From Siphonodentalium dalli (lineage: Eukaryota > Mollusca > Scaphopoda > Gadilida > Siphonodentaliidae): a DNA stretch of 64,000 nt. How positions within the stretch are numbered: the first letter of the stretch is position 1; each line of letters begins with the position of its first letter. The translations under genes were made by a program, and so were the position numbers. A model generated the notes under the pieces. That model made no database searches and was not told where the DNA came from. It was given only the letters and a program-made list of their open reading frames with translations. The DNA lies in contig CP136066.1 of the NCBI GenBank assembly GCA_032622095.1, forward strand, positions 94,823,319 to 94,887,318, in the 5' to 3' direction. Shown piece by piece: positions 1 to 12,592 of this stretch.

Positions 1-221
1 CATTCTTGACGATTTGGGCTATTACCGTGGCCGTTACGTGAAATTTGACCGTTGATGACATATAGTCTTGAATCATTCAGAAATGCCAGAAAACTTGACA
101 ATTTGACAAAAATAACTTAATCACTTCGCTCTGCACAACCAACAACATATTGGCTAAATCAGCAGGCTCGCCAATATTATATATATTAATTGTAGCAGGA
201 TAATGAAAGTTGACACAATAC

Positions 222-3200
222 CTGGTATGTCTTGTTTGTTGGCTATCACGACAACCGGGACACCTCTCATTGCATCTCTTTCTATTATTGAAAACAACTC
301 TCCCTTAGCTTCTTCCATTCTTGACGGGTCAGCACTATCGACGACGTACAATAAACCTGTGGAAAAGAATGAAATCCGGTATATTGTAGATGTAGAAGCA
401 GCTATATGCGATCGGGTGAAGCTGTTGGTGTCAGGGACAGAAAAGGGGAGGGGCAACACAATCCATAAACAAAACTTTCTCGCCGATTTAAACCAAATTT
501 ATACATAATCATTTCCATGATATGATATGAGCCTAATTGTGTGGTTTAAAGATGTCAACAGTGACGCCGTTCGAGTTAGAGTTAGGGGATGGAATTAACT
601 GGGTTTTTTTTTATCTGATGATGGTGTAAATTGAAGATGGAAATCCAACTTCTGGGTTTTTTATTGTCCGAATTGAGTTCCTATTTTCTTAATCATCACC
701 CAACTGAAATAATGACTATAATATGCATTCTTCAATATTGGAAATTGGTTCCTTTATGCTCCAGTCGACCTATATAGGCCTATGTATGGGACACATTTAA
801 CCCTTACGAAATGGATTCTCCCATTCAGTTATAAAACTCTACATTGGATTGGTATATTCATATAGAGGGATGTCCATGAAATAAAATCAGACAACAGACA
901 ATATAAAAGTTAATATATCTGCAGAAGGCTTCCTATTGTTGGGAAATGTTCAGATAATAAGTTCAACAAACGGTTTATATGAACGTATGATCTGAACATT
1001 ACATAAAAGTATATATAGAATGTACAGAAAGGTTTAATTGAATCTGATTTTCTTACCGTCACTATCTCGGTAATAATGCTCCCATAACTGTCGTATCTTG
1101 TGTTGTCCTCCGACATCCCAGACCGTGAAGGATATCCCCATCATCGGGGTCACTGTTTCCACGTTAAATCCTATCGTCGGAATGGTCGTCACGACCTCGT
1201 TTAATTTCACTTTGTACAGGATGGTGGTTTTCCCTAAAAATATAACATGCAATGTGTTGAAGGATTGGTCTACAGTCCGATAAGATATTATTGCGGGGAC
1301 AGAAAATACCATCGTAAGAAAATAGGGTTTTCGCCAACAAGTTATTTCAAGATTTGAAGTGACGTGTGATCTTCTTCATAAAATTCCATTTATAGTTAAC
1401 ACGTGTTAATATGTTTGATCGAAATGGCAGCCCACACACAGTATACCGTACTAACATATTTTAATATTTACGGCTAATGAAAACGACCACTTTCCAGAAC
1501 TGAACATTATATTTCCTCAGTATTTAAAAAAAATCCCGTCTAAATAGTAAGTACATTTGATTGACCTGGGTAACTTTATCACAATTTCTCCCAACCGGAA
1601 TAACTACATCACAATATTGGGAACCTGGATAACTTTATAACACACAAAACCGATGAGAGTGACCAAGTCAGCAAATTATGAGAAATAATACAATTGTGGG
1701 ACAGACATTGGAAGCCAAAACTTTTCAAACCCTATGACCATATATGGAGATCTTGGGTACAAGTCCACATGATGTATGTGGGTGTGCCCCCACCCGACCC
1801 ACTCGGTGTTGGGATTAAAATAATTAAATATTTTTGTTATCTCACACACAAAACCGATGAGGGTGACCATTTCAGCAAATGATGATAAATAATACAATCT
1901 TGGGAAATATATAACTACTAGAAGGTGACCCGACTTCGTCCGGGCTTTGACCTTGAATTGTCCATTTTAAAGGTCAAGGTCAAATGGGGTCACGATTTGA
2001 TCAGTCCAAAATACTGCACGGACAAAAGTACCCGACAAACGTGCCCGTCGAAATCCATCCGGTTTTACCAGATTTGACCTTGAATTGATCATTTAGAAGG
2101 TCAAGGTGAGGTCGGTGTCACGAGTTGATCCGTCCAAAACACTCAATGGACAAAAGTAACCCCATGTATCAAATTTCGTCGAAATCCAATCAAAATTGGC
2201 GATTTGACCTTGAATTGACCCGATTTCAAGGTCACGGTCACGCCGCACGGGCAAATTAATGAGCCTATGCCACTCCCCGGCCGAAAATACCCCCACATAC
2301 CAAGTTTCATCGAAATCCCGTGATATTCGGACGTTTGACCTTGAAATGACCCTATTTCAAGGTCAAGGTCACGTCGCACGGACAAATTAATAGGCCCATG
2401 CCAGTTCTCGGCCGAACGTACCCCCACATACCAAGTTTCATCGAAATCGGTTCGGCCGTTTTCGAGTCCATCGCGAGCACACAGACACACAGACAGACAG
2501 ATCTTCCAAAATATATAATAGATAGAAGGTGACCCGACTTCGTCCGGGCTTTGACCCTGAATTGTCCATTTTGAAGGTCAAGGTCAAGTGGGGTCACGAT
2601 TTGATCAGTCCAAAACACTGCCCAGACAAAAGTACCCGACAAACGTGCCCGTCGAAATCCATCCTGTTTTACCAGATTTGACCTTGAATTGATCATTTTG
2701 AAGGTCAAGGTCAGGTCGGGGTCACGATATGGCCCGTCCAAAACAATCAGTGGACAAAAGTAACCCCACGTATCAAATTTCGTCGAAATCCCATCAAAAT
2801 TGGCGATTTTACCTTGAAGTTACCAGATTTCAAGGTCAATGTCACGTCGCACGGGCAAATGAATATGCTTATGAGACTCCACATACGAAAGGACCCCCAC
2901 ATACCAAGTTTCATCGAAATCCCGTGATATTCGGGCGTTTGACCTTGAAATGACCCGATTTCAAGGTCAATGTCACGTCGCACGGGCAAATTAATAGGCC
3001 TATGTCACTCCTCGGCCGAACGTACCCCACATACCAAGTTTCATCGAAATTCCGTGATATTCGGGCGTTTGACCTTGAAATGACCAGATTTCAAGGTCAA
3101 GGTCACGTCGCACGGACAAATTAATAGGCCCATGCCACCCCACGGCCGAAAATACCCCCACATACCAAGTTTCATCGAAATCGGGTCGGCCGTTTTCGAG

Positions 3201-4351
3201 TCCATCGCGAACACACACACAGACACACACACAGACACACACACAGATCTTCCATATTTTTTGTAACCCTAATACCACATTTGAAGAACCTGAATACCCG
3301 TTCACATGATTTGTGAGAGTGCTCTCACCACCCCACCCCATCACTAAGTGTTGGGATTAAATGGCTCGGACCAGAGTTTTTTATTCTATGACTTGAATAA
3401 GTTTGTTTTGTGTCATATACAATCCTAATAAAGTATTCAACAGATGTATCGACCTATTTTGATACCAACAACCGGTCCAGAATGTAATAATTAAACATAG
3501 CGAACATAAGTTCATGTTTTACTATGACTCTATATCACGGGGTAGGAACTGCTCCAATAGAAAATATCCTCTTGTGAGTTTCGGTCCAGTTCACTGTCGA
3601 TCGGTGTCCAGTTCACTAGCGAGATTTTTGTACTTGGTCCAAAACAGACGTGCTTTACACCATGTACCAAACTACCGTATCGCAATAACCATCAGCGATT
3701 ACATTCAAACAAAAGTGAGTCTAGTGTGAAGTTTTAGTTCAAACATATGTGCACACTTATTTTACCAAAAATCTGTTGCATAGATGTTCGGGTAGTGAAC
3801 GGATCTTATCAATGGTGAACTGGGACCAATCACTAGTGAACTGGAACATTTCTTTAAATGGATAAATTCTACTATTCCACATTTACCTAACAATTTCCAA
3901 CTATATTTCTTGATAGTTGAGGTAGCTGGCAAGGTATATACAACAAATGAACTGCATATACATCTCTGTTGCGTAAAACTTGCGTTATTTACGATGGGAA
4001 AATCCCCAGCGACCTTGACCAGATCGGATAAAGATCGGAAGAGGTGACATCCTCGCGGATGTGTTTCTTCCCCGTGTATATGATTATTTATTCACAACTC
4101 AATATAATTTTTTTTAAATCCTAATTAATTCATACAAACAATGAGTTATTGGGAGCGGCATTTAGCAAGAAAATGCTGCCTTCCTGTTGTTTAAAACCGT
4201 CATCGGTGGTATAAGAGAGGTGTTACAGTGAACCCCAACCCATATACAACACCTTACCTGCAGCATCCAATCCGAGCATCACTATTCGGGCTGGGTCCGA
4301 CCCCGTGAATTCTGCGAAGGCACTCGCTAAACGATCCCACAAATTCCCCAT
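222..4351 (-). CDS. ARF-like small GTPase, locus A (3' end off window)
   Basis: Exons on the minus strand are 4351-4258, 1233-1057 and 356-222; the fourth exon lies left of the window. All have GT-AG borders and phase-1 junctions. Exon 1 starts [15 protein letters not shown] and ends in the P-loop GLDAAG. The Gly2 suggests N-myristoylation, as in ARFs, followed by an amphipathic stretch. Exon 2 supplies KTTILYK, switch I TIPTIGFN and switch [19 protein letters not shown]. Exon 3 supplies [17 protein letters not shown] and the guanine-specificity motif NKQD. The catalytic Gln of WDVGGQ is kept, but the usual following Asp is His and the usual WRHY is WEHY. ARFs cycle between GTP and GDP on Golgi or plasma membrane and recruit coats. 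The exact subfamily (ARF1-5, ARF6 or a lineage-specific type) cannot be fixed. Intron 1 carries two copies of a dispersed repeat. Subtype matches locus E. Confidence 0.9.
1912..3255. repeat. Two tandem copies of a dispersed repeat with (ACAC/ACAG)n end, intron 1 of locus A
   Basis: GAAGGTGACCCGACTTCGTC starts at 1921 and again at 2525. Each copy contains internal units of about 150 bp built round TTGACCTTGAA-TGACC...CAAGGTCAAGGTCACG and CCCCACATACCAAGTTTCAT. Each ends in ACACAGACACACAGACAGAC or (CA)n, followed by AGATCTTCCA-TATAT. Many frames stay open across it, but they only translate the repeat. Confidence 0.85.
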
Positions 4352-5300
4352 GTTTTATCCTATATATTCAAGTTTAACTTCTAGATGTAGTGTCACGGAC
4401 GCGGTGATTTAGAGCGTTGAAATATGAGTTACTTATATATGGCATATATATTGTATTATGAATTGCACTTATAGGCAACTGCACATTTATAGTCTGTGAG
4501 TCAGTACAGTAAATTCACTACTAGTGAATAACATGGCACAAGGCATGTAGATTCGACCACGCGTCCGGTGCTTGCATTGTGTTTTGTAAACACTGAATCA
4601 TCGAGATAAAAATAGCAATGATGCGTACACGAATGACGTTTTTCCGTGAAGATCATCTGGTGATTGCCTGTACTAATTCGTATATACATTTATGGCATGT
4701 TACAAAGGGAACAAAAATAACCACGCTTACGAAGTATACTATATATTTTGGGACTTCCGTATGTCTGTTTGTTTGTCTGTCTGTCTGTTTGTTTGCTAGC
4801 AATGGCCGCTGGAAAACTGCCTGACGGATTTCGACGAAATTTGACACCTTGGAGTGTCCGGGGGGTGTTTTGGACGGGTCAAATCGTGACCCGACCTGAC
4901 CCTTACCTTCAAAATGGTCAATTCAAGGTCAAAACGCGCCTTTCGACGGATTTCGACGAAATTTGATACCTAGGGATACTTTTGTCCTGGGAGTGTTTTG
5001 AACGGGTCAAGTCGTGACCCCGACCTGACCTTGACCTTGACCAATCTAAGAATCGGATATCGCACCGCGAATTATGTACATGTATCTGAATAAAACCATC
5101 GCTTTATATTTTGCCTAAGCCTATATGTGTATAGTGACAGTTCATTAAATATGTCTATGTCTATATTTTGACATAAACACTGTAACCGCATAGTGTTCTG
5201 AACGACTCTAGAATTACTATTATGTAGAGTGCACGTGTCACCAAGGGATTTCCCTGTGCCAACACTCATGCGAAAATCAGCTTAGTTCTGCATGAAACCA
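4352..5300. promoter_or_regulatory. Upstream module of locus A, copy of the E/B divergent intergenic region
   Basis: The segment aligns by eye with the E/B intergenic region: shared stretches include CACTTATAGGCA, GTTTTGTAAACACTG, AATGACGTTTTTCC, and further right ATCGC-CCGCGAATTAT and CAAGGGATTTCCCTGTG. A dispersed repeat (4738-5045) interrupts it. On the minus strand CCATATATAAGTAAC at about 4428-4442 is a TATA candidate about 85 bp above the locus A start codon. The homology fades near 5290, and no plus-strand ARF first exon follows. Confidence 0.6.
4738..5045. repeat. Dispersed repeat, opposite orientation, inserted in the locus A upstream module
   Basis: Starts with a (GTCT)n run and continues GACGGATTTCGACGAAATTT and CCGACCTGACCTTGACCTTG, the complement of the family at 1912-3255. 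The E/B, C and D modules lack it at this place. Confidence 0.7.
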
Positions 5301-5490
5301 CATGCCATGCCAAGACTTGGAGACACCATGCCCTCATTATCATGCTTATAATGAGTATAGACTGCAGTGAATCGAATACGTGGAATTTCGATACCTGACG
5401 TCTACAACTTAGGCACATTTTGTAAATACGACTTGAAATGGTATATCATTCATAACCTTCGAAACCACCCACTCCATTCTCTGTATGTGT

Positions 5491-5549
5491 TAGGGTATAA
5501 GGTTAGGGTTGGGATCGGGGCTAGGGTTAGGGTTATGGTCAGGGTTAGG
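5491..5549 (+). repeat. Degenerate interstitial telomere-like (TTAGGG) repeat
   Basis: About nine hexamer-like units, including GGGCTAGGGTTAGGGTTA, GGTCAGGGTTAGG and AGGTTAGGGTTGGG, over 60 bp. TTAGGG is the telomere unit of most metazoans except many arthropods and nematodes. Confidence 0.7.
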
Positions 5550-6298
5550 ACATACCCTTAAAATGTCAATGCCAGCAATGTCATTGATTTTGTTAACGAT
5601 GTCGTGTTTATATGATTTTGCTCCAATCGACGCATTATATATAGTGTTGTTGCGGGTTGTTGTAACATTTTCGCAAATGAAACACGACGGAATTGGAAAT
5701 ATATTCACAACAAAACAATTATCAGTATCATGTATAAATGAGGATCTACAAGTGGTCTCCAATATATAGCGGAATTTATAAAACTCGTCCAGTAAAAAAT
5801 ATCTGGACCGAGCCGTCCTGACCTAATTTACTGGACCAGTTTTGTAAATTCCGCTATAAACTGGGGACGACTTGTAAATTATATCCATTACATGATCCAA
5901 AACCTCGCAAAACATACTTTAAAAAATCGACAAATTAAATTGGACGCGAAACTAACAAAGGCTTCTGTAAGGCATGCGATGACGTTCACGATACTATGCG
6001 TAGTTTGCCAGTTTAAAGAAATAGTCCCAAAATAAATAAGACCCTTCGGCGTATTTAATGGCGTATATTTAATGACATCACTTTTCAAACTCTTCGTTCA
6101 TTATAGTTTGTTGGAAAAATATTGGAAGCCGTAGCATTTTGAGACGTAGCGTACGGAATGTAAACATACGACAAACCGGAAGTCAAAGATCACCTGTCAC
6201 TATTTCCTGTTAACGTTTCTTATCACAATTTATAGAATGGGTTTATTGAATGGAATAATGGTATGATCATGTAATAAACGCAATTACCAAATTGTTAA

Positions 6299-6714
6299 AG
6301 GTACTCAATCCGATCAGACGCTCCTAAATTTTTATTTCTTTGGCTTCGGGGGTTACCAAATGTCTGATTCGAGTCGAGGAACCTACCCATCAAAGCTTAG
6401 ATTGATCAGATATCGATTTTTGAAGTTTGTTATTTCAATTGTTTGCGGACCAGAAATACGAGGTCAAAGATGGATAACTCTAAAATCAAGTGGTAATAAT
6501 AACCACTTGATTTTAGGGTTATCCATCTTTATCTGCAAGACCGTCCGTTTGAACACGTGTTTCTGGCCCACACACAATTGAATAATAACGTCAAAAATCG
6601 ATATCTGATCACTCTGAGCTTTGACGGGTAGGTTCCTCGACTCGAATCAAATATCCTTTACCCCCGAAGCCAAAGTAATAGTAATTTAGGAGCGTCTGAT
6701 CGGATTGAGTACCT
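6299..6714. mobile_element. 416-bp TTAA-flanked fold-back element (copy 1)
   Basis: TTAA at 6295-6298 and 6715-6718 flanks AGGTACTCAATCCGATCAGA and its inverse. Nearly the whole element is a palindrome centred on AAGTGGTAATAATAACCACTT. It is non-coding; the open frame across it is a by-product. The decayed relative in locus E intron 3 starts AGGTATCAATCCGATCAGAG. Confidence 0.8.
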
Positions 6715-7109
6715 TTAAGATGGACTTATTTTTAGGTGTTTACCACGAGCTACACGGGAATCTCCGAGGAGTATGGCGTCATAATTGTGTATCCAATGGT
6801 CGGGAGATGACACTGACTTTTTATTATATTTTCATCAACTTGATACGTCAAACTATAAAAAACATTCCCATTCCCAGAAGGAACGTGATATCCTACTCTT
6901 ATGATGTTATCCTATACTCACAACACTGCGCCATCATGCCATGGCGTCAACTTTTGCGTAATTCGGTATCCTTGTGCGTTATTTTAACAGAAATGTCTTG
7001 TAATTTTGTAGACTTAAACACGTATATTAGGTCTAACAGTATGTTTAATTGTGGTCTGGGTCGTAACAAAATGGTACAGCATATATAATAAACACAACAG
7101 TCACTTTTT

Positions 7110-7235
7110 TGAGTAGCGTACCGGTACTGGTTTTCTCCTCCCGTGAGATGCGAGGATTATTTTCACTCGGCTAGCACCTCGTAGAAATAATCCTCCGCAT
7201 CTCACTCGAGAAGAAAAACTGTACGCTACTCAGAA
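7110..7235. repeat. Hairpin of about 126 bp (copy 1)
   Basis: Arms GAGTAGCGTAC...GAGATGCGAGGATTATTT and AAATAATCCTCCGCATCTC...GTACGCTACTC are inverted. It is repeated at 17799-17924 within the segmental duplicate. No protein is encoded. Confidence 0.7.
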
Positions 7236-8089
7236 CAGTTAACTATTGTCTATGAACTTGGTCGCACGTTTTGCCAAATTTCCTGGTATTTTAAATTGGA
7301 TTTTCTCAAAATCTGTCACGAATTGTTTCGTGAAATTTGGTACGAGCGATTATTGTGACACAATATTTAAGAACCATCGACCCACTGGATATTATATCAT
7401 CATTTACTTTACTTTAATGGCATGAAAATATTTAAAATTTCACTGCTTTCCGGAAATGGGTACTTCTGTAAAATAGATTTCTTTTTTCAAAAGTACAGTT
7501 CATATATCCATCTGAAGATCATGGGGATACTTAATTCTTGATTAATGAAATTGAATGATTATTTTCAAGTAGAAAGCCAACTACCCATCAATACATTTCT
7601 ATATTTGAGAATGATCATGTCATGCATGTTGATCAATGAAACATTGGGCTGCATGCATGAGGTGAGTTCTGGGTCATGTGTTCACAACCAAGTTAAAGCT
7701 GACCATTCTTAAAACTATGGCCTAATTCCAGTTGATTACTCCCTGCTTGAGTGGAATAACAACATTTATTTTGATTGGGCTGGAATATTTGTGACTGCTT
7801 TAGTCTTCATTATGATATCTGGGGGTATGATGCTATATTAGAATCCCGGACATACCTCGTTATCAGTTGTGACACACCACTCATAACATGACTATTCATT
7901 GTGTTGCACGGGCTGAACAAGAACTCTCGTGTGTAGCCGTTCGGTCGAATCGGAACACCATGGCTGACAAATTCATATTTCCGCGATAGTGGTTCACAAT
8001 GTGTAAGCTTGTACTCGAGGATTTCCTGATTCCGAGTAATCATAATGTTGAGTTAGATCTTTAATTGCATAATATATAGGGTAACCGGA

Positions 8090-8245
8090 CATTTCCCCAC
8101 CGGACATTTACCCACTTTCAAAAGCGGACATTTCCCCACCCGGACATTTACCCACCGGACATTTCCCCACCCGACAAACATGATAGCGTGTTTTGACAAA
8201 CATGAAAGCGTGTTTTGACAAACATGAAAGAGTGTTTTTGACGAT
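8090..8245. repeat. Short tandem repeats, two kinds side by side
   Basis: Five units of a CCGGACATTTCCCCAC-like 16-mer (some with TTACCCAC) are followed by three units of GACAAACATGAAAGCGTGTTTT. The open frame on the minus strand only translates the repeat (GKCP motifs). The matching block in the duplicate is 18779-18934. Confidence 0.8.
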
Positions 8246-8379
8246 ATAGTTTGGGACATCAACGCAGTTGAAACAATAATGTGACAAGTATGATCACAGT
8301 ATGAATTCTAGCGAGTGAAACCCTTAGCAAAGGTATCATGGAATCATATCTTCAATCATGGAACTGATTAAGAACAATC

Positions 8380-8595
8380 GTGCATGGTGCTGACAAATTA
8401 TGTTTCGACGGTCATGCTTATACCAAAAAGAAAGTCAACAAATCAGATGGGAGTGTTCACAGCGACGAACTCTCTCACGTGCAAGGGGTCTATATGTTAA
8501 ACGCTCATGTCTCGTTGGGTGATCGCGAACCGATTAGCACATGGTTCATGCACTCACGAGTGATTAACAATCATCAAAGGGATAATGGAGTCTGA
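8380..8595 (+). pseudogene. Possible FLYWCH zinc-finger remnant (first duplicate)
   Basis: The frame reads HGADKLCFDGHAYTKKKVNK followed by SDGSVH, which resembles the start of a FLYWCH finger (LxYDGYxYxxxxxxKxGxxxW). The WRC and later Cys/His residues are not visible, and there is no ATG. The second duplicate (from 19069) is cut by the TTAA-flanked element at 19257. The similarity is weak. Confidence 0.25.
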
Positions 8596-8803
8596 TATAG
8601 GCCAATATCAATATAGAGTATATTATAGCCTATTAAAAGGGGCACTTGCATGACTCTGGGGAACTTTTGCATCAATAACCCATTCAGCATAATCATTCCA
8701 ACATGGTAAATAAGTAAAGTAGCTGTCTTGTTGATAGATATAGAGTTATGTATCTTTTATCTGAGATGAGAATAATCACGTTGTATTTTATTCCACTTTA
8801 TAC

Positions 8804-10088
8804 GGGGGGGGGGGGGGGTGAAAAATTCCGGCACGTATGCCGGGGTGGGTGGGTGGTCAAAGCCACCAACAAGCAATTTTTTCTGCAACTAAAAAAAAAA
8901 ATTCCTGCTTGCTTTTTTAGTGTTTTGGCAATGAGTTGGGCTTCAAAACCACTTTGAATGAGAGACATATTATAATTCTAACTGGTAAACTGACTGCAGG
9001 CAGTTATCGTGTTGTATTTTGTTGCAAATTTTGAAATCCAAGATGGCTGCTGGCAGCCATGTTTTTTTGGCCGAATGACCTCAAAATGACTCATTCCTAT
9101 TTACATGTCCAAGTTAACATCCATGATAAATAGTATGCACAGAAATTCATATACAGCCAGTGAAGTATCCAGCGATTTTTGGGGAGCTGATGGTGGGGGG
9201 GGGGGGTGGGGGGCTTCCCCTGGATTAAAAAAAAAATCCAATGCATTGAGAGCTAATCTAGAGCTCTTGGAGTCAGTATTTTGAATTTTCCTGAGTGTTC
9301 ACTTTGATCAAGTTTCTGAAGCATAACTTTGAATTTTTTTTTATATATGTATGGATTGGAAATGCTTATAAGTTATTGTCAGATATCTTTTTGTCCAATG
9401 GATTATGCTTATCCTGCTTGAAATGAGACGATTATCACTGTAATTCATATAATAGGCTATTTTCTAAAATTCAAGTGAGAGACACATTCATAATATACTA
9501 GTAGTACAGAAATAATGTCTATTAAGTTACATGTAGTAATTACTAGTAGTACTAATATCTATGTTAATTATTCATTTGGTATTATGAGATCCCACATGAT
9601 AACCAGGTTTACTTGATCAAATTGTCACTGTTCCTCTACTGTATTGTGTAATTTCACTTGAAGTTGTTTGAAATACTGAAGTCTGAAGGGTTCACAGATG
9701 AAGGCTAGATAAAGCCAAACATACTTTACAGTAATATTCCAACTGTTAAACTTAAGTTAAATCTTTTTGTAAACTTACATGTCTTACATCAATATATATA
9801 AATATATATATATACATATATATTGTTATGATATGAATTGGGACCTGAATTAAAAAAAAACCGGTAAACGGTATGAAAAACGGCCTTGATATATCCCTGA
9901 CAGCTGTTTACGGTGAATTTCCCCCCGCAAATATCTGTGTTAGTGTTAAAGGGGGTGGGTGTCAAAAAATGGTCGAAAAAAACTGCCGATAACGGAAAAA
10001 AAAATGGCGGTGGGGGTGGGTGGGTACAAATAATGATCGAAAGGGAAAAAATGCCATACGTGCTGAAAAAAAATTCCGACACCCCCCG
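8804..10088. mobile_element. hAT-like G-tract element inside an inverted-repeat element (copy 1)
   Basis: The octamer CTTTATAC occurs exactly at 8796-8803 and 10089-10096. The ends are G and C tracts with subterminal AAATTCCGGCACGTATG and its inverse. Outside it, arms GATATAGAGTTATGTATC (about 8735) and their inverse (about 10165-10185) show that it landed in an older fold-back repeat (8721-10204). A decayed satellite-like unit (9035-9140) lies inside. Confidence 0.75.
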
Positions 10089-10258
10089 CTTTATACAATC
10101 AATCTAGTCAGTCCTAAAGGTTATATGAGGCCATAAATACAACGTGATTATTCTCATCTCTGATACAAGATACATAACTCTATATCTATAAACATGACAG
10201 TAGCAGTGTGTAAATCGGTTACACACTTCAGTGCATGTTGCCCAACAAGAGGAACAAG

Positions 10259-12592
10259 AAAACTAAGATGCATGCATCAGGTCACCCATGAACTATTTAG
10301 CAATAGAATAATTCAGTTCGGTTGCGGTTTCACAACGTTACAACTGACATACGATTACACAAGACACACCTTGAATGTGGAACTGTGTAAGAGTGAATAT
10401 TAATGTTCTAAATCCCATGTTTCACCTTTAGTTGTGATTGGGGGGGGTGTCGTACTTTATTAACACGCAAGTAGTGTAATTAAGTACGGGTAATTAGAAG
10501 TAACAAATCGTTTAGTTTCTATCGTATCGACTGAAAGGGGTGAGCAGATTATTGGTGATGAATGTTCTCGTTAGCTGTCAATATAATATGCATATTTGCC
10601 CCGTTACGTTTATACACTGTAGCATTGGCGGGCCAGAGTGTGTTGACATGTTAATTGTTTGGTTCATTAATAACAGATCAGCGGGGATTTGTCGTGAAAA
10701 CGTACACGTATACGTGGAAATATGCTACGGTTACGGTTAAATTAATGGTTCTTCTATTACACCACCGTGTATACTCGGTTTAAATAGGTATATTATATAG
10801 GGACGTGTGCTCAATTTTGGTGTGGACCGATGATCGAAAAAACTAAATCGGAGGTAGATGTCGCAGGCCGGAGGACCATTTTTTCAATAATTTTTAAAGA
10901 AATTGAGCAGTTGCAACAGAAGCAGCAAAAAAGGGTGTACAATTGGCAAATGATGAGGGGCGGTGTGACGTGTAACTAGGATTGAAATTAGATATGCAAT
11001 TTGGAGATTATTGGATGAGGGATGTTATATTAATTATATAAAAGGGACGAGAGGGTTTAGTTGTCGAAAATATTTGTTCCAAACACCGTAAACAGATCAA
11101 TATTAAAACGCATACATTTTGGTTCAAATATACGATCACTATCCCTTAAAGGAATACGGTCCTGAAAAAAACAATATTATTTTCTTTCAATATACCGATA
11201 ATATATATATAAAATGTCCATTGGGCGCATATAATCTAATATTCGGCCGCCAATCGTTATTTTTATAACGATTCAAAAAAATTCCGAAGTTAGCCGAAGA
11301 TTTTGTTGTAGACGAAGTCACGTGATCATCAGCCCGATCACGCGATTGTCACATGTAAACAGAAGCATAGCACGTGATCGATCACGTGGTAACTCATTGA
11401 CAACGCATAGATACGCGACGGCGGTATTTTAAGTTTGCATGCAGTCGATCGCGGCCTTTGACGATTGTCGCGTTATCACACTGCGAATGCAAAACTTCGC
11501 CGAAACATCGCCTTTCTCGTAATTAAATGTCGATCTTTATCGTGTTATTATTACTATTATTATATGTATCGCGATGTGTTGTTACTATAAAGCCATGCCC
11601 GTATATTATTCAGTTTTGCGCGCATTTATCTATATAAACGGGTGCTCGTGTTTATATATATTTTTCGTTACCGGAATAGTCCAAGTTATATTATATATGC
11701 ATATCAAGATTGCATATATACGCGAAGACTTGCACAGTTATTAGGCAATTATCATCTCGTAAACATTCCAATTTCCAGATGCCATTAGTCGTGTGTCAAT
11801 ACAGAGCGTTTCGTTTTAATTATCGTAACGTGGTAAAACAACACACAATTGGTTTATTGCTGTCGGATTTAATCAATTATAATCAAGTCATTCATTACCA
11901 ATATGATATGTTCATTTTTCCTTGGTTATGAATCATGTAATTATTTGGGCAATATGGTGTTTATATATATATTTCGGAATATTGCTTCCCCCACCCCAAA
12001 ACAATCTAGCCGACTGTCACTGATGGAAATTCACTACATCTATGCATCGTTATTGACCTATTAAATTAGCACTCTAGCGATGCGGTCTATTGAATATCCA
12101 GGTCATAAATCGACCTCTATGTGGCAATTACGCATAACAATAGGGTTATAAACATCCAATCATATATATATAACACTTTTTGAAGGAGGGATAATAATCC
12201 GGTTTAATATTCAATCACATATTCAAGTGCTCTTTATTCGCAATATATCGTAATAGTGAACGCTCTTTATTGTGTCAAGGTAAAGGGACTCGACTTAGAA
12301 CAGTTGTCATCGTGATTTGTTTTACTGATTACACCAATACAGGTCAATACATGTACACGAACTTCCGATATGCATGCTTTATATATCCTTCCAAGTCATA
12401 GCAATTTCCGCTTTATTAAACTCTTTTTATTCGTACCATATTAGGAAAACTCTTAACACGGAACGCTCTTTATGGAGCCATGGTGAAGGAAATGGGGAAT
12501 CGACTAAGAATAGTTGTTATCGTGATGTATTCAACATACTCTCCACTTTAACTGCAATTGTATGTATTCGTAACCATGACTGACTTGTCAAA
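10259..12592. other. AT-rich stretch without recognised genes
   Basis: No ORF above 75 codons matches a family I know. From about 12227 the decamer-like motif AACGCTCTTTAT begins to recur (12227, 12258, 12461, 12596). 11280-11420 is locally GC-richer with several CACGTGAT palindromes (GTCACGTGATC, GCACGTGATCGATCACGTGG). Confidence 0.6.

Larger units (their letters stand above)
5999..10258. repeat. Segmental duplication, copy 1 (about 4.26 kb)
   Basis: From GTAGTTTGCCAGTTTAAAG to CAACAAGAGGAACAAG it is almost identical to 16688-22530 at an offset of 10689 bp up to the insertion at 19257. It contains a 416-bp fold-back element (6299-6714), a hairpin (7110-7235), short tandem repeats (8090-8245) and a G-tract hAT-like element (8804-10088). 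No intact gene is recognised. The near identity indicates a recent event or gene conversion, or an assembly artefact. Confidence 0.9.

Noticed and set aside
203-508. Plus-strand 101-codon ORF opposite ARF exon 3
   Set aside because: It is the antisense of the exon of locus A; the same kind of shadow recurs at 25389 opposite locus E.
2093-3344. Several overlapping minus-strand ORFs with shared peptides ([20 protein letters not shown])
   Set aside because: They translate a tandem DNA repeat in several frames and end in a (CA)n tract. No conserved single frame exists.
6360-7088. ORFs of 73 and 127 codons repeated at 17049 and 17394
   Set aside because: Their conservation comes from the recent segmental duplication; the first lies in a palindromic element, and neither shows a known domain.
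8090-8245. CRISPR-like array of short repeats
   Set aside because: Units are adjacent with no unique spacers, and the genome is eukaryotic.
8053-8262. Cys-rich repeat peptide (GKCP)
   Set aside because: Product of the CCGGACATTTCCCCAC short tandem repeat.
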